Shown here: positions 51,150 through 57,535 of the stretch, piece after piece
How the letters are laid out: every line of letters begins with the position of its first letter
Position numbering within the stretch: the first letter of the stretch is position 1
Source: Hymenobacter gummosus
GTDB lineage: Bacteria; Bacteroidota; Bacteroidia; Cytophagales; Hymenobacteraceae
NCBI RefSeq assembly: GCF_003970915.1
Contig: NZ_RXOF01000011.1
Coordinates: 62,001 to 126,000 of the forward strand
Reading direction: 5' to 3'
Length of the DNA: 64,000 nucleotides
Notes under the pieces: generated by a model
What the model saw: only the letters and a program-made list of their open reading frames with translations
Told to the model about the DNA's origin: nothing
The model's database searches: none
Made by a program: the position numbers and the translations under genes

Positions 51150-51869
51150 CTAATCGGCCTCGTCGGCGGTCAGCGCCTGGATGTAGCTCACCACCTCGGC
51201 CAGGGCCTCTACGCGGTGGAAGTCGACGCCCACGAGCTGCTCGGCGGGCACTTCCTCCATCACCCAGGTGGTGTGGTAGGGCACGTGCACGGCCCGGGCG
51301 CCCAGGCGGGCCACCGGCAGCACGTCGGATTTCAGCGAGTTGCCAATCATCAGGAACTCCTCCGGGCGCAGGCCGTAGCGCTGCAGAATGCGCTGGTACG
51401 AGGCTTCGTTTTTCTCGCTCACGATTTCGACGTGGTCGAAGTACGGACCCAGGCCGGAACGGGCCAGCTTGCTTTCCTGGTCGAACAAGTCGCCCTTGGT
51501 GAGCAGCATCAGGCGGTGGCCCTGTTCCTGCAGCACCTGCAGCACCTCCGTTACGTCGGGCAGGGGCTCAATGGGGTAATCGAGCAGGCGCTTGCCGCGG
51601 TCGAGGATGTGCTGGATTTCGGTGCCTGTCACGCGGCCCTCGGTCAGGCTGATGACGGTTTCGACCATGCAGATGATAAACGACTTGGCCCCGTAGCCGA
51701 GCAGGGGCAGGTCGCGGCGCTGCACCGCGTTGAAGCGCTGGCTGAGCGCGGCGGCGTCGGCGTAGTGGGTGAGCAGCTCGTAGAGCTGGGCTTCGGCCTC
51801 GTCGTAGTGCGGCTGGTTGGGCCACAGGGTGTCGTCGGCGTCGAAGGCAATGAGCTTGGGGGCGGTCAT
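51150..51869 (-). CDS. HAD-superfamily phosphatase
   Basis: A 239-residue haloacid-dehalogenase-type hydrolase. Motif I IAFDADDTLWP (nucleophile Asp and acid Asp), motif II LMLLTKGD, motif III lysine in EKNEASYQRIL, motif IV MIGNSLKSDVLPVARLGARAVHVPY. Helical cap after motif I, as in YjjG/phosphoglycolate-phosphatase-like members. Cytoplasmic, substrate unknown. A TAGCTTTG box lies about 50 bases upstream. Confidence 0.88.
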   Translation of the reverse strand: MTAPKLIAFDADDTLWPNQPHYDEAEAQLYELLTHYADAAALSQRFNAVQRRDLPLLGYGAKSFIICMVETVISLTEGRVTGTEIQHILDRGKRLLDYPIEPLPDVTEVLQVLQEQGHRLMLLTKGDLFDQESKLARSGLGPYFDHVEIVSEKNEASYQRILQRYGLRPEEFLMIGNSLKSDVLPVARLGARAVHVPYHTTWVMEEVPAEQLVGVDFHRVEALAEVVSYIQALTADEAD

Positions 51870-51919
51870 AATCGGGGATGGAAACGGGGGCAGCCAGCAC
51901 GGGCCCTTGCAGTGCGGCG

Positions 51920-51927
51920 CAAAGCTA
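51920..51927 (-). promoter_or_regulatory. Candidate -7 box TAGCTTTG for the HAD gene
   Basis: Minus-strand TAGCTTTG, 50 bases before the HAD start; no TTG at proper spacing. It abuts the inverted-repeat element at 51931. Confidence 0.4.
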
Positions 51928-51930
51928 CGG

Positions 51931-52126
51931 CTGGCGCCGGTTTAGCCGTCGAAGACGGCGTAACCGGTGCCTACCATAAGGCAGGCTTTCAGCCTGCGGC
52001 CAGCGCCCGGACGAGCTGATTTGGCTTGCTGTAACAACACCCCTATAACAACGCTTCACGCAGGTTGAAAACCTGCTTTATGGTGGGCACCGGTTACCCT
52101 CGCTTTGCTCGCTAAACCGGCGCCAG
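51931..52126. repeat. Inverted-repeat element with about 70-bp arms (GCGCCGGTTTAG family)
   Basis: The left arm (51931-51999: CTGGCGCCGGTTTAG, GTAACCGGTGCC, ACCATAAGGCAGGC, GCCTGC) pairs with the right arm (52059-52126: GCAGGTTGAAAACCTGC, TTTATGGTGGGCACCGGTTAC, CTAAACCGGCGCCAG). About 60 bases of unique sequence lie between. A right-half copy is at 17764-17831. Sited between divergent genes (HAD and CAT family). No coding frame. Confidence 0.85.
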
Positions 52127-52142
52127 CTACTGCCTGCTTGTC

Positions 52143-52150
52143 TACCTTTG
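52143..52150 (+). promoter_or_regulatory. Candidate -7 box TACCTTTG before the CAT-family gene
   Basis: TACCTTTG ends 7 bases before the ATG at 52158, as before menD (28872-28888). Confidence 0.45.
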
Positions 52151-52157
52151 CCCGGCT

Positions 52158-52790
52158 ATGAGACACCTGCTTGACCTCACCGCCTGGAACCGCCGGGAGC
52201 ATTTCGCCTTTTTCTCCGCGTTCGAGGAGCCCTTCTTCGGAGTGGTGGCCGACGTGGACGCCTCCCAGGCCTACATCCACGCCAAGGCCGCCGGGGAGTC
52301 GTTTTTTCAGCGCTACCTGCACGCCGTGCTGCGGGCCGTCAACGCCGTGGAGGCCCTGCGCTACCGCATCGAGGACGGGCAGGTGTACTGCTACGACGCC
52401 ATTCATGCCTCCCCCACCCTCACCCGCGACGACAATACCTTTGCCTTCGGGTTCGTGCCCTACGCGCCGGATTTCGCCGAATTCGGCCGGGGCCTGCGGG
52501 CCGAAATCGAGGAAGTGCGCCAGAGCACCGGCCTGCGCCTGAACGACAACGCCGCCCGCCTCGACGTCATTCACTTCTCGGCCATTCCCTGGGTGTCGTT
52601 CACCGGCCTCACCCACGCCCGCGCCTTCCGCCACCCCGACTCGGTGCCGAAAATATCGGTGGGCCGCACCCGCCGCGAGGGCGCCCGGCTGCTGATGCCG
52701 GTGGCCGTCAACGCCCACCACGGCCTGGCCGATGGCTACCACGTCGGCTTGTTCTTCGAGGAGCTGCAGCGGGCCCTGGACGAAGCCTAA
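52158..52790 (+). CDS. Chloramphenicol acetyltransferase (CatA)-family protein
   Basis: A 210-residue CAT-type acyltransferase. The catalytic motif VNAHHGLADGYHVGLFFEELQ has HHxxxDG (H187, H188, D192; the second His is catalytic in CatA). N-terminal WNRREHFAFFSAFEEPFFGV and the SFTGLTH segment are also typical. Homologues acetylate chloramphenicol at the 3-hydroxyl with acetyl-CoA; many chromosomal members do not confer resistance, so resistance is not claimed. No mobile element flanks it other than the repeat upstream. Confidence 0.87.
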   Translation: MRHLLDLTAWNRREHFAFFSAFEEPFFGVVADVDASQAYIHAKAAGESFFQRYLHAVLRAVNAVEALRYRIEDGQVYCYDAIHASPTLTRDDNTFAFGFVPYAPDFAEFGRGLRAEIEEVRQSTGLRLNDNAARLDVIHFSAIPWVSFTGLTHARAFRHPDSVPKISVGRTRREGARLLMPVAVNAHHGLADGYHVGLFFEELQRALDEA

Positions 52791-52805
52791 GCGGCCAGCG
52801 CTGTT

Positions 52806-53342
52806 TCAGCCCACGTCTTGCCCGCGCATATAGGCCTGCACGGCGGGCATCAGCAGCGGGGCGGCGGCTTCGAGGTAGCGCCGCTCGTCGGCCGTCCAGT
52901 GGTGGGGGTGGCCGAACACGCAGGGCTGCAAAATGCCCCACAGCTGCCCCGCGGCGTCGAGCACGGGGGCGTGCACCAGCGCCCGGTGGCCGAAGGTGCG
53001 GCGCTCGAAGTCGCGGTTGAGCACCTCGGGGCCGGCCGCGTCCACGTCGTCGACGAACACCGCGGGCTCTGCGGCCAGCGCCGCCCGAAACAGCGGGTCC
53101 TGCCGGGGCAGCTCCCCGGTGTCGGACTGCCAGTCGTGGCGCGGGTCGGGCACGGCTTCGTCGAGGCGCCAGACCAGGGCAATGCGCCCCCGCTCCCGGG
53201 CCGGGTCGCGCACGTAGAGAAAGCAGCGGTCGGCGCGCACCTGCGGCCCAATCAGGGCCAGGGCGGCGGTAAGGGCAGATTCCGGGTCGAGGGTAGCGGT
53301 CAGCAGGGCTTGCAGCTCGGGCAGGGCGGCGAGGTCGTTCAT
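52806..53342 (-). CDS. GAF-domain protein
   Basis: A 178-residue stand-alone GAF domain: PESALTAALALIGPQVRADRCFLYVRDP, GRIALVWRLDEAV, FRAALAAEPAVFVDDV, HRALVHAPVLDAAGQLWGILQPCVFGHPHHWTADERRYLEAAAPLL. These bind small ligands or bilins; there is no effector domain. It may act as a free sensor. Convergent to the CAT-family gene, 15 bases apart. Confidence 0.8.
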   Translation of the reverse strand: MNDLAALPELQALLTATLDPESALTAALALIGPQVRADRCFLYVRDPARERGRIALVWRLDEAVPDPRHDWQSDTGELPRQDPLFRAALAAEPAVFVDDVDAAGPEVLNRDFERRTFGHRALVHAPVLDAAGQLWGILQPCVFGHPHHWTADERRYLEAAAPLLMPAVQAYMRGQDVG

Positions 53343-53397
53343 AGCGGCGGGGGTTGGCTGAAGCGTACGAACGGCCGCAGCCGAAGTTGAGGGCTGC

Positions 53398-54003
53398 TCA
53401 GCGCAGGCTCAGCAGGACGGCGGCGGCCAGCAGCCCGGCAGCAGAGCCCACCAGCACCTCAGGGCCGGTATGGCGGCCCAGCACCACCCGCGAGGCGGCA
53501 ATAACCCCGGCCAGGCCGGCGGCCAGCAGGCCCCAGCCGGTGCCCGCCGCCAGGGCCAGGCAGCCGGCCAGGTAAAACGACAGCGCCGCGTGCAAGGACA
53601 CCTTCAGGCGCCGGTTCAGCCCGTAGCACAGCAGCACCAGTCCGCCGGCCACGGCCATCCCCGCCCGCCAGCCGGCCGCGGCCGGGTGCAGCCACACGCC
53701 GGCGGTGGCCAGGCCCAGCAGCCCCAGCACCAGCGGGTAGAGCGTGCCGCGCTGCTCCCGCCGCGACACGTCGAAATTGGTGTAGCGCCCGCGCCGCACC
53801 TGGTAGTAGCTCCAGGCCGCTACCGGCAGCAGCACGCCCCCGGCCACGGCACCCGTCACCCAGGCCGCCGCGGGCGCCGCCAGCTGCCGAAACGCCCAGA
53901 AGCCCACGAACAGCCCCACCGTCAGCAGCGGGTGGCCCAGGGTCGATACCACGGCGGCCAGGCGCCGGGCGCGCGGACTTGGTGGAGTAAACAAAGGGCT
54001 CAT
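53398..54003 (-). CDS. PAP2-like membrane phosphatase, motifs partly altered
   Basis: A 201-residue protein with six hydrophobic segments. LKVSLHAALSFYLAG and SRVVLGRHTGPEVLVGSAAG correspond to PAP2 motifs 2 and 3 (normally PSGH and SRxxxGxHxxxD); here PSGH is VSLH and the final Asp is Glu. The remaining His and Arg are present. It could be a lipid-phosphate phosphatase with changed specificity, or an inactive relative. The two histidines needed for transfer (in SLHA and GRH) are retained. Confidence 0.7.
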   Translation of the reverse strand: MSPLFTPPSPRARRLAAVVSTLGHPLLTVGLFVGFWAFRQLAAPAAAWVTGAVAGGVLLPVAAWSYYQVRRGRYTNFDVSRREQRGTLYPLVLGLLGLATAGVWLHPAAAGWRAGMAVAGGLVLLCYGLNRRLKVSLHAALSFYLAGCLALAAGTGWGLLAAGLAGVIAASRVVLGRHTGPEVLVGSAAGLLAAAVLLSLR

Positions 54004-54070
54004 GTGGCGACGCGAGAAGCTGTTCCGGAATCAGGAATCTTGTCAACTCAAGCTGTGGAAAGGCGCTAGG

Positions 54071-54285
54071 GCTAGTTCCCCTCCTCAGCTGATTCCGCGC
54101 ATCAAGCGGCGTGGGGTTAGGGGTGGTTGAAAAACTAGAGTTAGAAATTACTTGCGGCAGTCAGCACGCGAGATGTCTCGCGGGGCTCGACATGACGTTC
54201 TGGTTGCTTCATTCTAACGTCAAGGTCAACCACCCCTAGCCCCACGCCGCTTGCTGCGCGGAATCAGCTGAGGAGGGGAACTAGC
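54071..54285. repeat. Composite inverted-repeat element (CTAGTTCCCCTCCTCAGCTGA arms)
   Basis: Arms 54071-54130 and 54226-54285 are complementary over about 60 bp; they include CCCCTCCTCAGCTGATTCCG, the CGCATCAAGCGGCG word of the 25829 element and GGGGTTAGGGGTGGTTGA. The centre (about 54153-54196) is a copy of the GTCATGTCGAG family (AGCACGCGAGATGTCTCGCG, GGCTCGACATGACG). Related element at 63521-63699. Confidence 0.85.
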
Positions 54286-54293
54286 CTTAGCTG

Positions 54294-55082
54294 CTACCGG
54301 TCCAGCCACTGGCGAAAGGCGTTTACCCGTTCGCGGCTGACCAGCACGTCGCCTTCGGGGGCGGTGGGGTGCAGCACGGTTTTCAGGCGGGAGTTGGTGT
54401 AGTGGATGATGTCCTGAATGGCTTCGTGGTGGACGAGGTAGGCGCGGTTGAGGCGGAAGAACTGCTGGGGGTCGAGCAGCTTTTCCAGCTGTTCCAGGGT
54501 TTGGTCGAGCACGAAGCGGCGGTTTTCGCGGGTCTGCACGAAGGTGGCTTTTTCCAGGCTGAAGAAGTAGCTGACCTGCTCCACCGGCACCACTTTCAGG
54601 TGCTCCCCCACCTTTACCACGAACTGCTTTTTGTACTGCTGCTGCTGGGGCTGCAGCTGCTGCAGCACCTGGGCCAGCACGGCCGCATCGAGGCTGGGCG
54701 CGGGTGCGGCGGCCGGGGCGGCCTGCCGGGTGGCGCGCAGCTTGTGCAGGGCCCCGGTCAGCTCGTCCTCGTCGATGGGCTTGAGCAGGTAGTCGATGCT
54801 GTTGACCTTGAAGGCGCGCAGGGCGTACTGGTCGTAGGCGGTGGTGAAGATAACCGGGCAGCGCACCTGCACCCGCTCAAACAGCTCGAAGCTCAGCCCG
54901 TCGGCCAGGTGAATGTCGAGGAAGAGCACGTCGGGCGGCGCGGCGGCATTTTCGAGCAGGGCCACGGCGGCATCTACCGAGTCGGCGTGGGCCAGCACCT
55001 GCACGGGCGGCTGCTGGCGGCGCAGCATGTCGGTCAGGCGCTTGGCGGCCAGCGGCTCATCTTCGACGACGAAAGCAGTCAT
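54294..55082 (-). CDS. LytTR response regulator
   Basis: A 262-residue regulator: receiver with VVEDEP, phospho-accepting D56 (VLFLDIHLADGLSFELF), IFTTAYDQYALRAF and YLLKPIDEDEL; Gln-rich linker (QVLQQLQPQQQQYKK); LytTR domain (about 155-262; FVVKVGEHLKVVPVEQVSYFFS, FFRLNRAYLVHHEAIQDIIHYTNSRLKTVL, DVLVSRERVNAFRQWL). Partner of the kinase encoded upstream (55222-56328). Strong candidate to bind the 21-bp-period direct repeats before the two envelope genes at 57116 and 59737. Confidence 0.93.
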   Translation of the reverse strand: MTAFVVEDEPLAAKRLTDMLRRQQPPVQVLAHADSVDAAVALLENAAAPPDVLFLDIHLADGLSFELFERVQVRCPVIFTTAYDQYALRAFKVNSIDYLLKPIDEDELTGALHKLRATRQAAPAAAPAPSLDAAVLAQVLQQLQPQQQQYKKQFVVKVGEHLKVVPVEQVSYFFSLEKATFVQTRENRRFVLDQTLEQLEKLLDPQQFFRLNRAYLVHHEAIQDIIHYTNSRLKTVLHPTAPEGDVLVSRERVNAFRQWLDR

Positions 55083-55228
55083 TTATCTAATGTGCTGATG
55101 TGGAGAATGTGCTGATGTGCTGATGCGGGCAGTGCGCCGCCCTAATGAGAGGCGGAAGATGCGAATGTACTGAGGGGCTTTCTGCAATTAACACATTAGC
55201 ACATTCTCCACATTCTGCACATTAAGAC
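55083..55228. repeat. Word-repeat spacer with inverted arms (ATGTGCTG / CACATTAGCACAT)
   Basis: One side (55085-55135) has CTAATGTGCTGATGTGG, AATGTGCTGATGTGCTGATG; the other (about 55188-55228) has ATTAACACATTAGCACATTC, CCACATTCTGCACATTAAG. The kinase stop codon is inside the right arm. Same type of spacer, in a different word, as that separating the other LytS/LytTR pair. Confidence 0.8.
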
Positions 55229-56328
55229 AAGGCCAGCACGGGCAGCGTCACGCTGAATTCGGTGGCGCCGCGCTCTACCTGCACGGGCTCGGGGGTGAGG
55301 TGGCGGTAGCGGCCCTGCAGGTTGGGCAGGCCCAGGCCGGTGGATTCGCCGGGCAGCACGCGGCGCGGGCGCAGGGTATTGACCACGCGCAGGCGGCGGC
55401 CGGTTTCGTCCAGCTCGATGCGCAGCTGCAGGGGCTGGCTGGCGGTGGCTACGTTGTGCTTAAGGGCGTTTTCCAAGAGCAGCTGCAGGCTCAGCGGGGG
55501 CACCACGGCATCGGCGGGCACGGCGGCGGGCGGGGGCATGTCCACCTGCAGGGCCTCGCCGTAGCGGATGCGCTGCAGAAACAGGTAGGACTGGGCAAAC
55601 TCCAGCTCATCGCGCAGCGACACCACTTCGCGGCCGCGGGCGTCGAGCACGTAGCGGTACACCTGGGAGAGTTGGCGGATAAAGCGCACGGCCGTTTTGG
55701 GCTCCTCTTCCACCAATGAGGTCAAGGCGTTCAGGGCGTTGAACATGAAGTGCGGGTCGAGCTGCTGGCGCAGGGTTTCGGCCTCGGCCTGGGCCATTTC
55801 GCGCTGCAGCCGCTCGTTGCGCAGCAGCTCCTCGCGCCAGCTCAGCAGGAAGGAGCGGCTGTGCATCACCAAGGAAATCAGCGAGGCGGTGGCCAGCGGA
55901 AACACGTAGCGCGGCCAGATGCGGCCCGACCAGAGAATGTCCACGTCGTAGCCGCGGTAGAGCACCAGGAAGCCGAAGTTGATGATGACGACCACCACCA
56001 ACGAGCCGCCCAAGGACACCAGCAGGGTCAGCAGCAGGCGCTTCACCGGCTCGCGCCGCCACAGCACGTAGCCGTCGAGCCAGTCGACGGAGTAGCCGTT
56101 GGCCAGCCACAGGCCCATGGAATAGGCGAAGTTCATGGTGTAGTTCACCAGCATGGCCGTGGGGTCGCCCCAGCACGAGGGGCAGGTGAGGGAGCCGATG
56201 ACCACCGACATGATAACCACCGACAGCAGCAGCCGCAGCCAGCGGCGGCGGTTCTGGCTGGACCAGCGGCGCGGGGAGGGCATCTGGGTTTTGGCTTCGG
56301 GCATGGCGGCGGTGGCGAGGGTAGTCAT
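55222..56328 (-). CDS. LytS/YehU-type sensor histidine kinase
   Basis: A 368-residue kinase with four membrane helices (about 32-46, 60-85, 95-122, 140-155), a coiled-coil linker (WREELLRNERLQREMAQAEAETLRQQL) and the His_kinase block LDPHFMFNALNALTSLVEEEP with H193. The ATPase part has LSLQLLLENALKHNVAT and STGLGLPNLQGRYRHL. Cysteines C49 and C52 sit at a membrane edge (TCPSCWGD) and may be redox- or metal-sensitive. Precedes its LytTR partner with a word-repeat spacer. Confidence 0.92.
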   Translation of the reverse strand: MTTLATAAMPEAKTQMPSPRRWSSQNRRRWLRLLLSVVIMSVVIGSLTCPSCWGDPTAMLVNYTMNFAYSMGLWLANGYSVDWLDGYVLWRREPVKRLLLTLLVSLGGSLVVVVIINFGFLVLYRGYDVDILWSGRIWPRYVFPLATASLISLVMHSRSFLLSWREELLRNERLQREMAQAEAETLRQQLDPHFMFNALNALTSLVEEEPKTAVRFIRQLSQVYRYVLDARGREVVSLRDELEFAQSYLFLQRIRYGEALQVDMPPPAAVPADAVVPPLSLQLLLENALKHNVATASQPLQLRIELDETGRRLRVVNTLRPRRVLPGESTGLGLPNLQGRYRHLTPEPVQVERGATEFSVTLPVLALS

Positions 56329-56360
56329 CGGGCGCTACAAGATAATGGGGACAAACTACA

Positions 56361-56392
56361 CGCCCCGCCGGGCGTAGCGGCCGGGCGGGGCG
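56361..56392 (-). other. GC-rich hairpin between the TPR-like gene and the kinase gene
   Basis: CGCCCCGCC (56361-56369) can pair with GGCGGGGCG (about 56384-56392). No T-run in the minus direction; could reduce expression of the downstream kinase or have no role. Confidence 0.35.
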
Positions 56393-56411
56393 TTGGGGGG
56401 CGGGGCCGGGC

Positions 56412-57116
56412 TTACTTGGCGGCCTGGGCGCTGGCCGTGGCGGGCTCGTACTGCTTCAGGCGGCCCAGCAGCTGCCGCTCACCCCAGTTGGGGGCGTTGG
56501 GCGTGGCGGGCTTGAAGGCGGCGTAGCGGGCTTTGGCCTCGTCGTACACCGGCTTGGCAGCCTCGGCCCCGCCCCCGAACATCTTGGGCGTGTAGTAGAG
56601 GTTGTTGCCCTGCACCAGGTAGATGCGCGGGTTGGCCGGGCTGAGCTTCTTGGCCTGGGCCAGCGTCTCGTTGACTTTCTGCGAGTAGGTCATGGAGCGC
56701 ATCATCGGCGAGATGCCCAGGCGGGCCTGGTACACGTAGGCCTGCAGCACCAGCAGCTCGGCTTCGTCGCCGCGCAGCTTGCGGGCCTGCCCGATGGCAG
56801 CTTCGGCCTGGTCGAGGTACTTGTCGCGCACGTCGCCGTCTTCCTTGCTCTGGAAGGTGGCAATGAGCAGGGCGTAGGCCTGGTAGTAGCGGGGCAGCCA
56901 GTCGGCGGGGGCCACGGCGGCGGCGCGCTCCAGCTTGCCGGCCAGCGCCTTCAGCTCGGCCACGTCGCCGGTGCTCATTACGTCCTTGATGGTGGCGCCC
57001 AGCTGCTCCTGGTAGCCGGCGGGGGCGGTTTGGGTGGCGGCGGGGGCGGCTTTCTGCTGGGCAGCGGCGGCGCAGGAAGCGGCGGCCAGGGCGAGGAGGA
57101 GCAGGGACTTTTTCAT
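56412..57116 (-). CDS. Secreted TPR-like protein
   Basis: A 234-residue exported protein: signal MKKSLLLLALAAASCAAAAQ (possible lipobox AASC), then helical repeats of TPR type (WLPRYYQAYALLIATFQSK, YLDQAEAAIGQARKLRGDEAELLVLQAYVYQARLG, QAKKLSPANPRIYLVQGNNLY). It is located between a TonB-dependent receptor and a LytS/LytTR pair and shares an upstream direct repeat with the receptor gene. Probably a periplasmic helper of the receptor or of the signalling; the exact role is unknown. Confidence 0.75.
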   Translation of the reverse strand: MKKSLLLLALAAASCAAAAQQKAAPAATQTAPAGYQEQLGATIKDVMSTGDVAELKALAGKLERAAAVAPADWLPRYYQAYALLIATFQSKEDGDVRDKYLDQAEAAIGQARKLRGDEAELLVLQAYVYQARLGISPMMRSMTYSQKVNETLAQAKKLSPANPRIYLVQGNNLYYTPKMFGGGAEAAKPVYDEAKARYAAFKPATPNAPNWGERQLLGRLKQYEPATASAQAAK

Positions 57117-57182
57117 GGCGTTTGGGGGAGGTTGGGGTGAAGGTTTCGGATGAGGCAGCGGGCGTGTGCCGCTCTGGTGATT

Positions 57183-57253
57183 CAAAGGTGGGCGCCGGCC
57201 GGGCCGCCCGAAATTTTTGGTTACCGAAGCGTCGGTTGGGGCGGATGAACCGT
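57183..57253 (-). promoter_or_regulatory. Candidate LytTR binding site and promoter of the TPR-like gene
   Basis: Minus strand: ACGGTTC (57253-57247) and ACGCTTC (57232-57226) are a direct repeat with 21-bp period; the second is within CCGACGCTTCGGTA. About 40 bases downstream is CACCTTTG, one mismatch from TAnnTTTG. The same layout precedes the TonB receptor gene (59763-59834). Confidence 0.6.
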
Positions 57254-57260
57254 AGCCGGG

Positions 57261-57535
57261 TGGCGACTTAGTGATTTAGCGACTTAGCGAAGTGCCGTGC
57301 TGACGTTATTTCTCGCAGAGGTCCGCAGAGGATTTCGCGGAGGTGCGCAGAGGGCAGATGGCTCAAGGCTTGGATTCGTTCTAAACCAACCAAGAGAAAA
57401 AGCAAGGCCGGAGCGGCGAAAGTCTAGAAGCAGTCTAGACGCACCCTAGAAGCAGTGTAGAGACAGGATATCGGAATAGTGCTACCAGTATTAGCCCCCC
57501 CGCTTCACTAAGTCGCTAAATCACTAAGTCACTTA
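57261..57535. repeat. Word-repeat spacer with inverted arms (GACTTAGTGATTTAGC)
   Basis: The 416-base gap between the receptor gene and the TPR-like gene contains GGCGACTTAGTGATTTAGCG (57262-57281) and GACTTAGCGAAG, complemented at 57503-57535 (CTTCACTAAGTCGC, AAATCACTAAGTCAC). The TonB receptor stop codon lies in the right arm. Inside are one CTCTGCG-word run (57306-57355) and four CTAGA-type words (57424-57465). Confidence 0.75.

Noticed and set aside
52158-52790. Acquired chloramphenicol resistance gene on a mobile element
   Set aside because: The gene has the same composition as its neighbours, there is no transposase or integrase, and many chromosomal CatA-family proteins do not give resistance.
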